Positions 24,909-34,075 of a stretch of 41,052 nucleotides of DNA are shown piece after piece. Each line of letters begins with the position of its first letter. Position 1 is the stretch's first letter. The stretch lies in contig JAJZVZ010000020.1 of assembly GCA_021846945.1 (NCBI GenBank), positions 1 to 41,052 on the forward strand. The letters are read 5' to 3'. The stretch comes from Acidobacteriota bacterium (GTDB taxonomy: Bacteria; Acidobacteriota; Terriglobia; Terriglobales; Acidobacteriaceae). A program made the position numbers and the translations under genes. The notes below the pieces were generated by a model. The model searched no databases. It worked only from the letters and a program-made list of their open reading frames with translations, and was not told the origin of the DNA.

Positions 24909-25439
24909 TTAAAAGCCTCCGTCGATGCCAGAGCCAATGTTGGTTTCCCGGCGAATTCTCTCGCGCCTCGCGCGTTCTTCCGGATCAAGACCGGCGGGAT
25001 CGGGCCCTGCGGGCAGTGGTGTTTTGCCGTCCGTCCGGCCACCCCAGCGCCGGATCAGGAGGATGGTTCCCAGCAGGGCCGCGGCAAAGACCGCGAAGGG
25101 CGCAATCCAGGCCACAAGGTCAAAGCCGTGCGTGGGAGGCGCTGCCAGCACCGTGGCTCCGTACTCGGCGGTGAAGGCCGCAAAAATCTGCTGATCGGTC
25201 TCGCCCGCGGCAATAGCGGCGCGCAGTTCGGCGTTCTCTTTTGTAGATGCCGTGCAGCCGACATGATTGCACTCGCCCAACAGCTCAGCGCAGCCGCAGG
25301 TGCACATCAGGCGGTGGTTCAGGTTATTGAACCGGGCGCTGGAATTGGTTGCGCCCACTGTGAAGCAGATGGCCAGAGCAAGAATCAGCGCTTCAACCGA
25401 CTTCGTCCAGCGAGAAGGCCGCGTGAGAATTCTCATCAA
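24909..25439 (-). CDS. ccmH: CcmH-type apocytochrome c thiol-reducing protein with CxCxC motif
   Basis: A 176-residue membrane protein with a signal/anchor helix (about 16-33), a periplasmic helical thiol domain, a second membrane helix (about 103-128) and a charged cytosolic tail. The redox site of CcmH proteins is usually LRCxxCQN; here it reads RLMCTCGC (Cys46, 48, 50), followed by two further cysteines at 57 and 62 (GECNHVGC). The family fold is supported by ELRAAIAAGETDQQIFAAFTAEYG, i.e. the segment after the redox site that is conserved in CcmH. Its ATG overlaps the ccmF stop by 4 nt. In system II/I maturation it would keep the haem-binding CxxCH cysteines reduced for CcmF. Confidence 0.85.
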   Translation of the reverse strand: MMRILTRPSRWTKSVEALILALAICFTVGATNSSARFNNLNHRLMCTCGCAELLGECNHVGCTASTKENAELRAAIAAGETDQQIFAAFTAEYGATVLAAPPTHGFDLVAWIAPFAVFAAALLGTILLIRRWGGRTDGKTPLPAGPDPAGLDPEERARRERIRRETNIGSGIDGGF

Positions 25440-27499
25440 TCTCCGCCCTTCAGTGCTGGCTCGGCGGGAACGGCACGCGCCGCCGGCATCCGCACCGCGA
25501 CGCTGGCCAGGCTGAGGTTGGGAATCAGTGCAAAGAAAGTGCCGAGGACCATGATCGCAAGTCCAGCCCAGATCCAGCCAACCAGCGGATTCAGGAATGC
25601 CTTGATAATGGGCTGGCCCGAATCGGGATTGACGCCCTCATACACGACGTACAGATCCCATGCGGGAGTTGAATGAATGGTCACCATGGTCTGCGGTTGG
25701 CCACTCACCAGGTAGACGCGCTTCTCGGGCGTCATCTGGAACTCCTTCTTGCCGTCCTTATAGACGTCGAGCAGCGCATAATCGGAGTCGTAGTTGAGGT
25801 TCGAATCCTGGGTAAAGCCAACGCACTCCAGCGTATAGGGGCCGATATGGATCTTGTCGTGCAACCCCATCTCGCTTTCTACGTTGCGATTGAAGGCCGA
25901 ACCCGCCAGTCCCACCACGACAATCACAACCCCAATGTGGACGATGTAGCCGCCATAGCGTCGGCCGTTACGCCGTATCAGCTGCCAGGTTGCCGCAATG
26001 AGATTATGGCCGGTCTGGTGGGCAACAACGCGGGCGCCGCGCAGGAACTCGGTCAGAATGGCGGTGAAGACGCCCACGCCGACTGAGAAGGCTACCAGCG
26101 CGTAGAAGGCGCCGGCGTCAAATGCGCCGTTCTTCCAGGGGCGCACGCCGACGGCCAGGCACACAATCATCATTGCCCAGAGGGCGATAACCGGCAGCAC
26201 AAAATTGCGCCGGATGCTCCTCATCGATGTAGCGCGCCAGGGAAGCAGCGGACCCACGCCCGTGAGGAAGACCAGAAACAGGCCGATGGGGACCGCCACG
26301 CGGTTATAAAACGGCGGGCCGACCGTCACCTTGGTGCCTTGCACGTATTCCGAGATGATCGGGAAGAGCGTTCCCCACAGGATGACAAAGCACGCGGTGA
26401 GCAGAACCAGGTTGTTGAACAGAAAACTGGATTCGCGGCTGACCAGCGATTCCAGATGATTCTCGGTCTTGAGATGGCTGCGCTGCAGGATGTACGTGAA
26501 GATGCAGACGGCCAGCACAATCACCATAAAGGCGATGAACCAGTTCCCGATCGACGACTGCGCGAAGGCGTGCACCGAGCTGACCAGGCCGCCGCGTGTC
26601 AACGTCGTCCCCAGGAGGGTAAGCAGGAAGGTGGAAAAGATCAGCCACACATTCCAGCTCTTCATCATGCCCTTCTTCTCCTGCATCATCACGGAGTGAA
26701 GAAAGGCGGTTCCGGTGAGCCACGGCATGAAGCTGGCATTTTCAACCGGATCCCAGCCCCAGTAACCACCCCACCCCAGCACCGCATAGGCCCAGTGCAT
26801 GCCCAGGAAGATGCCGCAGGTCAAAAACAACCACGTCACCATCGTCCAGCTTCGGGTGATCTTGATCCATTTTTCCCCGGGGTAGCGCATCATCAGCGCT
26901 CCCAGCGCGAAGGCGAACGGAACCGAGAAGCCCACATAGCCCAAGTAGAGCATCGGCGGATGGATCACCATCTCCGGGTACTGGAGCAGGGGGTTCAGGC
27001 CGTTTCCGTCCGCGGGAACCGGGCCCTTGAACAACGCAAAGGGCGGCGCGGCAAAGTTGAGCACCAGCAGGAAAAAGACCTGGACCGCGGCCAGAATCGT
27101 GCCGGCGTATGCGTACAGTTTCACGTCCGTCTTGTGCAGAAGGCGCAACACAAAGCCGTAGGTTCCCAGCAGCCATGCCCACAGCAGCAGGGAGCCTTCC
27201 TGACCGCTCCAAAGCGCCGAGAACTTGTATGGAGCGGGCAGGGCGCGGTTCGAGTGCTCAAGGATGTAAGTGAGTGAAAAATCGTTGGTGAAGGCCGCCC
27301 AGACCAGGGCGAAGGCGGCGGCCGAGACGGCCCAGAAACCTGCAATTCCAGCCCGGCGCGCGGTGTCGGCGAGCCGTTCGGGCGAAACCCGAGAAGGCTG
27401 CCCCGTGGCAATCAGCCGCAGTGCCAATGCTCCAGCCAGCAAATTGTAGGCGGCCAGCGCCAAGGCGATGAGGAGAGCAAAACTACCGAAGGCTGCCAT
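25436..27499 (-). CDS. ccmF: Cytochrome c haem lyase subunit CcmF
   Basis: A 687-residue polytopic membrane protein with about 13-15 helices, the haem-handling core of the cytochrome c synthetase. The tryptophan-rich WWD haem-binding segment is visible as WGGYWGWDPVENASFMPWL, preceded by an SLLLWAWLLGTYG segment and followed by the EKKGMMKSWNVWLI stretch typical of CcmF. PALYLGYVG-type haem/periplasm histidine neighbourhoods (MVIHPPMLYLGYVG) fit the family. The length equals that of E. coli CcmF. The gene opens a cluster ccmF-ccmH-ccmI-like, and a CRP-like palindrome lies about 88 bp upstream of its start. ccmABCDE and ccmG are not in this window and must be elsewhere if present. Confidence 0.93.
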   Translation of the reverse strand: MAAFGSFALLIALALAAYNLLAGALALRLIATGQPSRVSPERLADTARRAGIAGFWAVSAAAFALVWAAFTNDFSLTYILEHSNRALPAPYKFSALWSGQEGSLLLWAWLLGTYGFVLRLLHKTDVKLYAYAGTILAAVQVFFLLVLNFAAPPFALFKGPVPADGNGLNPLLQYPEMVIHPPMLYLGYVGFSVPFAFALGALMMRYPGEKWIKITRSWTMVTWLFLTCGIFLGMHWAYAVLGWGGYWGWDPVENASFMPWLTGTAFLHSVMMQEKKGMMKSWNVWLIFSTFLLTLLGTTLTRGGLVSSVHAFAQSSIGNWFIAFMVIVLAVCIFTYILQRSHLKTENHLESLVSRESSFLFNNLVLLTACFVILWGTLFPIISEYVQGTKVTVGPPFYNRVAVPIGLFLVFLTGVGPLLPWRATSMRSIRRNFVLPVIALWAMMIVCLAVGVRPWKNGAFDAGAFYALVAFSVGVGVFTAILTEFLRGARVVAHQTGHNLIAATWQLIRRNGRRYGGYIVHIGVVIVVVGLAGSAFNRNVESEMGLHDKIHIGPYTLECVGFTQDSNLNYDSDYALLDVYKDGKKEFQMTPEKRVYLVSGQPQTMVTIHSTPAWDLYVVYEGVNPDSGQPIIKAFLNPLVGWIWAGLAIMVLGTFFALIPNLSLASVAVRMPAARAVPAEPALKGGD

Positions 27500-27586
27500 T
27501 AAGACTCCACAATGATTTTCGCACGCCGAAAGGAAGCCGGGGAGCCTCCCTTTACGGGTATTCTCAATCTATTTGGCGTCTTTTGC

Positions 27587-27604
27587 GTGTGATCCAGCTC
27601 ACAC
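27587..27604. promoter_or_regulatory. CRP-like palindromic operator upstream of ccmF
   Basis: The site GTGTGATCCAGCTCACAC has perfect 6-bp arms around a 6-bp centre and matches the CRP consensus core TGTGA-N6-TCACA. It lies 88 bp upstream of the ccmF start, in the short gap behind the receiver gene. A CRP/FNR-family regulator could thus control cytochrome c maturation. The match is direct; the regulation is inferred. Confidence 0.6.
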
Positions 27605-27652
27605 TTTAGGGAGAGAATTGAAACGAAAAGGGAGGCGGGTGACTTCACCTGT

Positions 27653-28033
27653 TCAAGCTATTTTTTGTCCGTCTTTGGCAAGCATTTTGTCCGCCAGCCC
27701 CAGCATCTCTTCGGCGGCAATCGGTTTGGCAAGGAAGCGGACATGTTCTCCAGCATATTTGCTGGAGTCTTCAACGGCATCGCCCAGCACCAGGACGGGG
27801 AGTGAAGGCATGCGAGTATGCAACTCCTCGACAAATGCCGGGCCGCCGATCCCAGGCCGATGGTGACCGGAAATCACCAGGTCGAGATTTTCGGCAAAAA
27901 TAGGCTGCTCGACAAGGCAAAGCGCCTCTGCGGCGTCATTGACGCGCCGCACGTCTGAGAACCGCCTCTCCAGGATAGACTTCCGCAGCATCGCCTGGAG
28001 AGGGTCGTCATCTACTAATAAAATTGTTCCCAT
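27653..28033 (-). CDS. Stand-alone receiver-like protein without the phosphoacceptor aspartate
   Basis: A 126-residue single receiver domain with no output domain. The acidic pair is present (VDDD, residues 7-10) and the conserved lysine of LAKPI is Lys103. The phosphoacceptor, however, is Gly56: DLVISGHHRPGIGG replaces the canonical DLVLLDxxMPGMDG, codon GGT at 27866-27868, one base from GAT. The switch Thr/Ser near residue 84 is also Gly (VLGDA). It should therefore not be phosphorylated and may act as a constitutive or ligand-gated partner. It lies between ccmF and uvrB, with about 270 bp of non-coding DNA upstream. The codons look ordinary. Confidence 0.8.
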   Translation of the reverse strand: MGTILLVDDDPLQAMLRKSILERRFSDVRRVNDAAEALCLVEQPIFAENLDLVISGHHRPGIGGPAFVEELHTRMPSLPVLVLGDAVEDSSKYAGEHVRFLAKPIAAEEMLGLADKMLAKDGQKIA

Positions 28034-28304
28034 GATCCCCTAAAAGTGCTTAGCCCAATAAAAATGGGTGGGCTGTGCCCAGCTATTGACTAACTGCTCA
28101 ACTAGGATGAGTGCGTTGGCGGTGCGGTTGCCTGAGTGCCAGGGACTAACCTGACACGATGGGGGAGATTGCCTGGCGCAGCAGCCCCGGCAAGGGGGAA
28201 TTGCCATCGGTTTTAAGGCTTCCCGCGTCCTGCCTGACGCCATCCTCCGGTGGAGCAGCTGCGTGAGGGGATTGGTTTTATTCCCCATCAGGCGGGGTGG
28301 CGCA

Positions 28305-30296
<1,992 letters not shown>

Positions 30297-30403
30297 GGAT
30301 GGATTATAGCGGAACGATGGCGAAAGAGAGGCGAAGATCTGGCGCAGGGCTTGCGAGACTTCTCCCGGGAAACGGCGGCGCCAAAAGGGTCCTAAGGCCC
30401 GTT

Positions 30404-31546
30404 CTACTCCTCGTAGACTAATTCGGTGATTCTGGCTGGCAGATGTATCTTGAGTTTCCCGTATTCAATCACTTCGTTTGAAGCTGAGCTAACGATGGAT
30501 ACGCGAATGTTAATGATTGAAGGGTTCCTCTCGATTAGGTGAACGGCGCGCGCCTCTCCTAACTCTCGATATGGAACCTCGAAGTAAGGCCGATACTCGG
30601 GAGAATAGGGATTCTCATACGATACGAAGGACCCGTTCCCGAAATGTCCGACAATAACTGCGCGCTCAGAGCCGCATCCAAGATCAATCCGATTGTTAAA
30701 CTCTTCCAGCCAGTACGCTTTTGTGACCTGTGCGGCTTCGTAGTTTTCAATCTTGACGTGGGCGATGATGTCAGACAGGCTTGTTCCACTCACACCTTTA
30801 GTTTCCGGGTACGGATTGTTCACCCACACCAGGAGCATCATCAAACCGCGGGGATCGTCAGGAGTTGCGAGCCTCCAAATGCCTGGAGAAGCTTCATAGA
30901 TTACGTTTCTCCACTCCCTCCGAATCTCGATCCTCGCAGGGATCTTCTTCGTGCTTTCAGGTAGCTCCAACCGCGACCCCTCAACCCTCTCTACGGTCTG
31001 AAGAGGTCCACCGTTGAAAGAATATGTGATTCGTAGCTTCTTCTTTAGATTTGGCCTCGGGTCTTGGGGAACAAAGTTGCGACCGCCAACTCGGAAGTTG
31101 TGATTTTCAACGTCAAATACCAGTCGATCGTCATTCACAAGCTGCCGCAGACAATCTGTAACTATGTATTGTTCTCCTGATCCATCCACAGCGATGTACT
31201 CTGCGAAGTTGATATACAGCCTGCGACTCGCGATGGCTTGAGTTTCGGGTGTTCCCGGATCCTGCGGCGCAGCTTTATTGGCCTCGTGGTAGTGGATGTC
31301 TCTTCCTGCCTGAAATTGCGAGCCGGTAACATTTCCCCCTGTCTCTATGGTTTGCTGCCCTGACGGCCTCGTCGAGGAAGCGGAGAAGAATAACCCATAG
31401 ACGATTAGGGCGAGTCCGGTCAGCGCAACCGCCAGAACCATCCACGGATGGGCGCGAATATGCTCCGGCCACCCTGAGGCATAGAGACCAACGGCGGTAG
31501 CGATCAAAGTTGTCCCCCCGCCAATAAGTGTTTTCTTCTTGGGCAT
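30404..31546 (-). CDS. Unrecognised membrane protein with GRDI-type motif, lower-GC gene
   Basis: A 380-residue protein of no family I can name. Two membrane helices near the N-terminus (about 6-24 and 35-55) are followed by a linker with [15 protein letters not shown] (about 69-83), a word pattern seen in N-terminal signalling/effector-associated proteins of bacterial conflict systems. The remainder (about 105-380) is a soluble alpha/beta domain with no catalytic motif that I can identify. Codon use is visibly less GC-rich at third positions than in uvrB or the polyferredoxin, suggesting recent acquisition. GGAG precedes the ATG. It sits next to the hicB-like relic and the REP transposase. 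A defence-related role is only a suggestion. Confidence 0.6.
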   Translation of the reverse strand: MPKKKTLIGGGTTLIATAVGLYASGWPEHIRAHPWMVLAVALTGLALIVYGLFFSASSTRPSGQQTIETGGNVTGSQFQAGRDIHYHEANKAAPQDPGTPETQAIASRRLYINFAEYIAVDGSGEQYIVTDCLRQLVNDDRLVFDVENHNFRVGGRNFVPQDPRPNLKKKLRITYSFNGGPLQTVERVEGSRLELPESTKKIPARIEIRREWRNVIYEASPGIWRLATPDDPRGLMMLLVWVNNPYPETKGVSGTSLSDIIAHVKIENYEAAQVTKAYWLEEFNNRIDLGCGSERAVIVGHFGNGSFVSYENPYSPEYRPYFEVPYRELGEARAVHLIERNPSIINIRVSIVSSASNEVIEYGKLKIHLPARITELVYEE

Positions 31547-31576
31547 ACACCATTTTCTCCTGTATCTCCCGGAAAC

Positions 31577-31729
31577 TCAGCTGTTTTTCCTCTGGGAACA
31601 AGCGCGCAAGAGATAAAGCCACTTCCCCAACGCCCCGAGCGCCACGTCAATACGGTCGATCTTGGTGGCGTGCTTGAGGTTCGTCAGGCGGTTTACTTCC
31701 TGCCGTGTGGCGCCGATGCGCCGCGCCAT
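31577..31729 (-). pseudogene. HicB-like antitoxin C-terminal fragment (left copy)
   Basis: A 50-codon remnant, running from an ATG at 31727-31729 to its stop, that encodes ARRIGATRQEVNRL, then KIDRIDVALGALGKWL. This is the C-terminal helix-turn-helix (ribbon or HTH) of HicB antitoxins, which normally follows a roughly 60-residue partial RNase H-like domain. That N-terminal domain and any hicA toxin are absent; upstream the sequence becomes REP. The direct repeat at 32402 encodes a similar remnant. Confidence 0.65.
31626..31720. repeat. 95-bp direct repeat, left copy (flanks the REP/transposase unit)
   Basis: Aligns without gaps to 32402-32496 with 12 mismatches by my count (about 87% identity). 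Most differences fall at codon third positions of the HicB-like frame, so both copies appear to have drifted while coding. The 48-bp REP and the transposase lie between the two copies. Confidence 0.85.
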
Positions 31730-31731
31730 TG

Positions 31732-31779
31732 AGCCCGCGCAGCGGGCAGCAGATGGTAGCCCCAGGCGCGAGCCTGGGG
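31732..31779 (+). repeat. REP element, left (GTAG head plus hairpin)
   Basis: A 48-bp REP: a GCCCGC/GCGGGC hairpin, then GTAG (31756-31759) immediately followed by the perfect hairpin CCCCAGGC-GCGA-GCCTGGGG (31760-31779). A GTAG tetranucleotide next to a palindrome is the recognised architecture of REPs mobilised by RAYT transposases. Its inverted counterpart lies at 32325-32373 with 4 mismatches and one 1-nt gap. Confidence 0.8.
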
Positions 31780-31804
31780 ATGTCGTGCACGGATTCGCAT
31801 CGTA

Positions 31805-31820
31805 AGCCCGCGCAGCGGGC
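31805..31820. repeat. Short GCCCGC/GCGGGC hairpin downstream of the transposase gene
   Basis: AGCCCGCGCAGCGGGC repeats the first hairpin of the left REP and is followed by GCAAGATC. The sequence AGCCCTGAAAGGGCGCAAGA at 32281-32300 (minus strand) is its inverted relative on the other side of the transposase, so an inner pair of hairpins lies inside the outer REP pair. Confidence 0.6.
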
Positions 31821-31827
31821 GCAAGAT

Positions 31828-32280
31828 CTATCGCCAAATATACCGCTCGTCAAACTCCACGCCATGCTTTCTCAGCAAGGCGAGAAATTCGTCCTGAAAC
31901 GAGATGCGATGGTGATGCCGCGCATGGTCCCCTATGTAACGAATCACAGACTCCCGCCTGGATTCGCTCACGCTGAACGCTCCATAGCCGCCCTGCCACG
32001 CAAAGGAGCGGCGTTCCGGCCACCGCTCTTTCAACCAACGCGACGAGTTCGCCTTCACCACCCGCATGCAGTCCGCAACTGCAAGGCCGGCCGGCAGGCG
32101 CGTCAGGATGTGAACGTGATCGGCTGTGCCACCGATGGCAATGGGAGCGGCATGCAATTCGCGCAGGATTCCCCCGAGGTAAGCATGCACGTCGGGCCGA
32201 ATCGCGCCGGCAAGAAACGGCGCCCGGCCCGAGGTAGAGAAGACGAGGTGCACGAGCAAGCTGGTGAAGGTGTGGGCCAT
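31828..32280 (-). mobile_element. REP-associated tyrosine transposase (RAYT, IS200-like Y1)
   Basis: A 150-residue single-strand DNA transposase of the TnpA/REP (Y1, HUH) family. The HUH metal motif is HVH (His55, His57) in GGTADHVHIL; the catalytic tyrosine is in RYIGDHARHHH (Tyr115). WQGGYGAFSVS is the conserved RAYT block between them. Known RAYTs recognise REP hairpins with a GTAG or GGAG head and are thought to spread them without large movement of their own gene. Here it lies exactly between an inverted pair of such REPs. The reading frame looks intact, so it may be active. Together with the REPs it makes a REPtron-like unit. Confidence 0.88.
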
Positions 32281-32286
32281 TCTTGC

Positions 32287-32299
32287 GCCCTTTCAGGGC
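32287..32299. repeat. Short GCCC/GGGC hairpin upstream of the transposase gene
   Basis: GCCC-TTTCA-GGGC, 7 bp upstream of the transposase start, paired in type and inverted orientation with the hairpin at 31805-31820. It may be a REP variant or a structure controlling transposase expression. Confidence 0.5.
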
Positions 32300-32324
32300 T
32301 GAGCTATGAGACGCAACCTTTATA

Positions 32325-32373
32325 CCCCAGGCTTGCGCCATGGGGCTACCGTCTGTTGCCCACTGCGCGGGCT
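32325..32373 (-). repeat. REP element, right (inverted copy)
   Basis: Reverse complement of this stretch reads AGCCCGCGCAGTGGGC then GGTAGCCCCATGGCGCAAG, matching the left REP except for 4 substitutions and one inserted T. The GTAG head is kept. It is the outer partner of the 31732-31779 REP and brackets the transposase. Confidence 0.8.
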
Positions 32374-32401
32374 GGCGTAGTTCAAAGAAGGCGCTGGCCC
32401 A

Positions 32402-32505
32402 CCCAAGGCGCGGAGCGCCGCTTCAATACGGTCGATCCTGGTGGCTTGCCTGAGGTTCGTCAGGCGGTCCACTTCCTGCCGTGTGGCGTCGATACGCGGC
32501 CTTGA
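32402..32505 (-). pseudogene. HicB-like antitoxin C-terminal fragment (right copy, direct repeat)
   Basis: The same minus-strand frame as the left copy encodes RIDATRQEVDRL and then ATRIDRIEAALRALG, again the HicB C-terminal DNA-binding region, then runs into REP sequence. It begins only a few bases after the stop of the polyferredoxin gene, so no 5' part exists. It has no start codon of its own. With its left partner it forms a direct repeat around the mobile unit. Confidence 0.6.
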
Positions 32506-32509
32506 TGCT

Positions 32510-33622
32510 CTACTCCAGCCCCGGGTGGCTGGCTTCGTTGGCGTGTGGCACCAGTTCCTGATAGACGGCGTTGGGCAGGTTGGTCTGCCAATGGTTGGTA
32601 GCGCGCGCGTAGAGGACGAAGCCGAAGAAGATGGTGGCGAGGATCGCGGTGATCGCCAGCGCGCCCACGGCGCGGCGATACCACGGCAACGGCGACGATG
32701 CCGGTTGGCCTGGCGTCACGCGGTTGGGCGCAAGCGAAAGCTGCAGCGCGTCCTGCGCGGGGCAGGCGGCGACGCAGGCCATGCAGGCCGCGCACTCCAC
32801 CGAGCGGACGGTGACGAGGCGATCGACGGGCAAGTTGGCTGGGCAGGCGTGCGCGCACTTGGCGCAGTCGATGCAGGCGTCGGGATTGCGGCGAATCTTG
32901 AGCGGGCTGAGCAGCGAGGCCAGTCCCATCAAAGCCCCATAGGGGCAGAGATAGCGGCACCAGAAATTTTCGATGAGGATCGAGAGCAGAATCAGCGCAA
33001 GGATGACGACGGCCGCGGTCGTGCTCATGTCGCGGAAGAAGTTGAGCATCTTCACGTCAGCGATGAGGCCATAGGGGGTTTGCATGAACTCGCCGAGGGT
33101 GGCGGCGGACATCATGCCGATCATGACGGCGAAGAAGCCGAGGAGCAGATACTTGAGGCCGCGCAGAGGGATGTCGATCCAGCGATGGACGCGCAGGCTG
33201 CGGCGGAAGATCTTGCGACCCAGCTTCCAGAGCCGCTCAGAGAACGTGCCGACGGGACAAAGCCAGGAGCAGAAGGATTTCTTGACCAGCAAGCTCATGA
33301 GCAGGAAGGCCATGAAGAGAAACATGGCCGCCGGATGAATGGCCGGCACGTGGCCGGTGGCCAGGAAGTACTTGGAGTTCATCAGGCCGGCGATGGGCAG
33401 CCACCCTTCCACGCCGGCGGGGCGCGCAACATGAAGGCCCGTGCCGCCGCGCTCGTAGTAGCGCACCCAGAGATAGAACTGCAACCCCAGCCAGGCATTG
33501 AGAACGACGAAGACGGTCTGGACCAGGAAGCGGATGCGCTGCGAGTGGTCAGGAGCAATGCGGCGGATGAATTTCTTCTTTTCGGTGGGCGAGGGATTGA
33601 TCGCTGCTGTTTGTGTGGCCAT
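32510..33622 (-). CDS. NapH/NosR-like membrane polyferredoxin
   Basis: A 370-residue inner-membrane protein that would move electrons through iron-sulfur clusters. Two CxxxCP half-motifs lie in the membrane part (CSWLCPVG and CRYLCPYGAL), as in NapH, NosR and RdxA/CcoG, and two classic [4Fe-4S] ferredoxin motifs follow (CIDCAKCAHACP and CAACMACVAACP). Around these are five to six membrane helices. The partner dehydrogenase or reductase is not adjacent, so its role in respiration or metal-centre assembly is open. I use the ATG at 33622, because the extension to 33697 adds a non-conserved leader; either is possible. The right HicB remnant and the REP unit lie directly downstream. Confidence 0.8.
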   Translation of the reverse strand: MATQTAAINPSPTEKKKFIRRIAPDHSQRIRFLVQTVFVVLNAWLGLQFYLWVRYYERGGTGLHVARPAGVEGWLPIAGLMNSKYFLATGHVPAIHPAAMFLFMAFLLMSLLVKKSFCSWLCPVGTFSERLWKLGRKIFRRSLRVHRWIDIPLRGLKYLLLGFFAVMIGMMSAATLGEFMQTPYGLIADVKMLNFFRDMSTTAAVVILALILLSILIENFWCRYLCPYGALMGLASLLSPLKIRRNPDACIDCAKCAHACPANLPVDRLVTVRSVECAACMACVAACPAQDALQLSLAPNRVTPGQPASSPLPWYRRAVGALAITAILATIFFGFVLYARATNHWQTNLPNAVYQELVPHANEASHPGLE

Positions 33623-33748
33623 CTCCGAAAGATCCTTCCGGATTGAAGGATAGGAGGCCGGCATCCGATAAGCTATGACTTTTGTCACGGCGGGCATCAG
33701 GCGTTCACAATGTGAACCGGTGCTTTGCCGCGGAGGCTAGCGCCCCTG

Positions 33749-33976
33749 TCAGCGGCCCAGGCGCGAGATCAGGTAGAGGATCGCAGTGAGCACGATGCTG
33801 ATGAGGATCGAAGTGCCCAGAGGAAAGAAGACCGTCACATTCTTGCTTTTATAAGTGAAGTCACCGGGCAGGCGGCCAAGCGGCAGCCCGACGCGCCCGG
33901 CGGCCAGCAGCACGGCGCCGATGACGATGAGAAGAATGCCTAATCCTATCAGCGCCTTGCCCAGCCCGGTCATCAT
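33749..33976 (-). CDS. Small DUF2905 membrane protein
   Basis: A 75-residue protein with two membrane helices and the family phrase LGRLPGDFTYKSKNVTVFFPLGTSILISI, of which GRLPGDF is the key word. DUF2905 has no known function but is widespread. Two ATGs stand in tandem; the first (33976) has GAGGA 8 nt upstream. It is a monocistronic unit between the Gly-rich protein and the polyferredoxin. Confidence 0.82.
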   Translation of the reverse strand: MMTGLGKALIGLGILLIVIGAVLLAAGRVGLPLGRLPGDFTYKSKNVTVFFPLGTSILISIVLTAILYLISRLGR

Positions 33977-34075
33977 CGCTCTTTCCTCGTCCTCTACCAC
34001 TCAGGATACTGTGAAGCGGCTGAACGCAGGTTCCTGCGCGGGGGAGCAGCGGAGAACTTCGCAACGGCGCGGCGC

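Noticed and set aside
31577..31729. The HicB-like remnant considered as an active antitoxin
   Set aside because: It lacks the N-terminal HicB domain and there is no hicA nearby; it also continues out of REP sequence, so it is a fragment.
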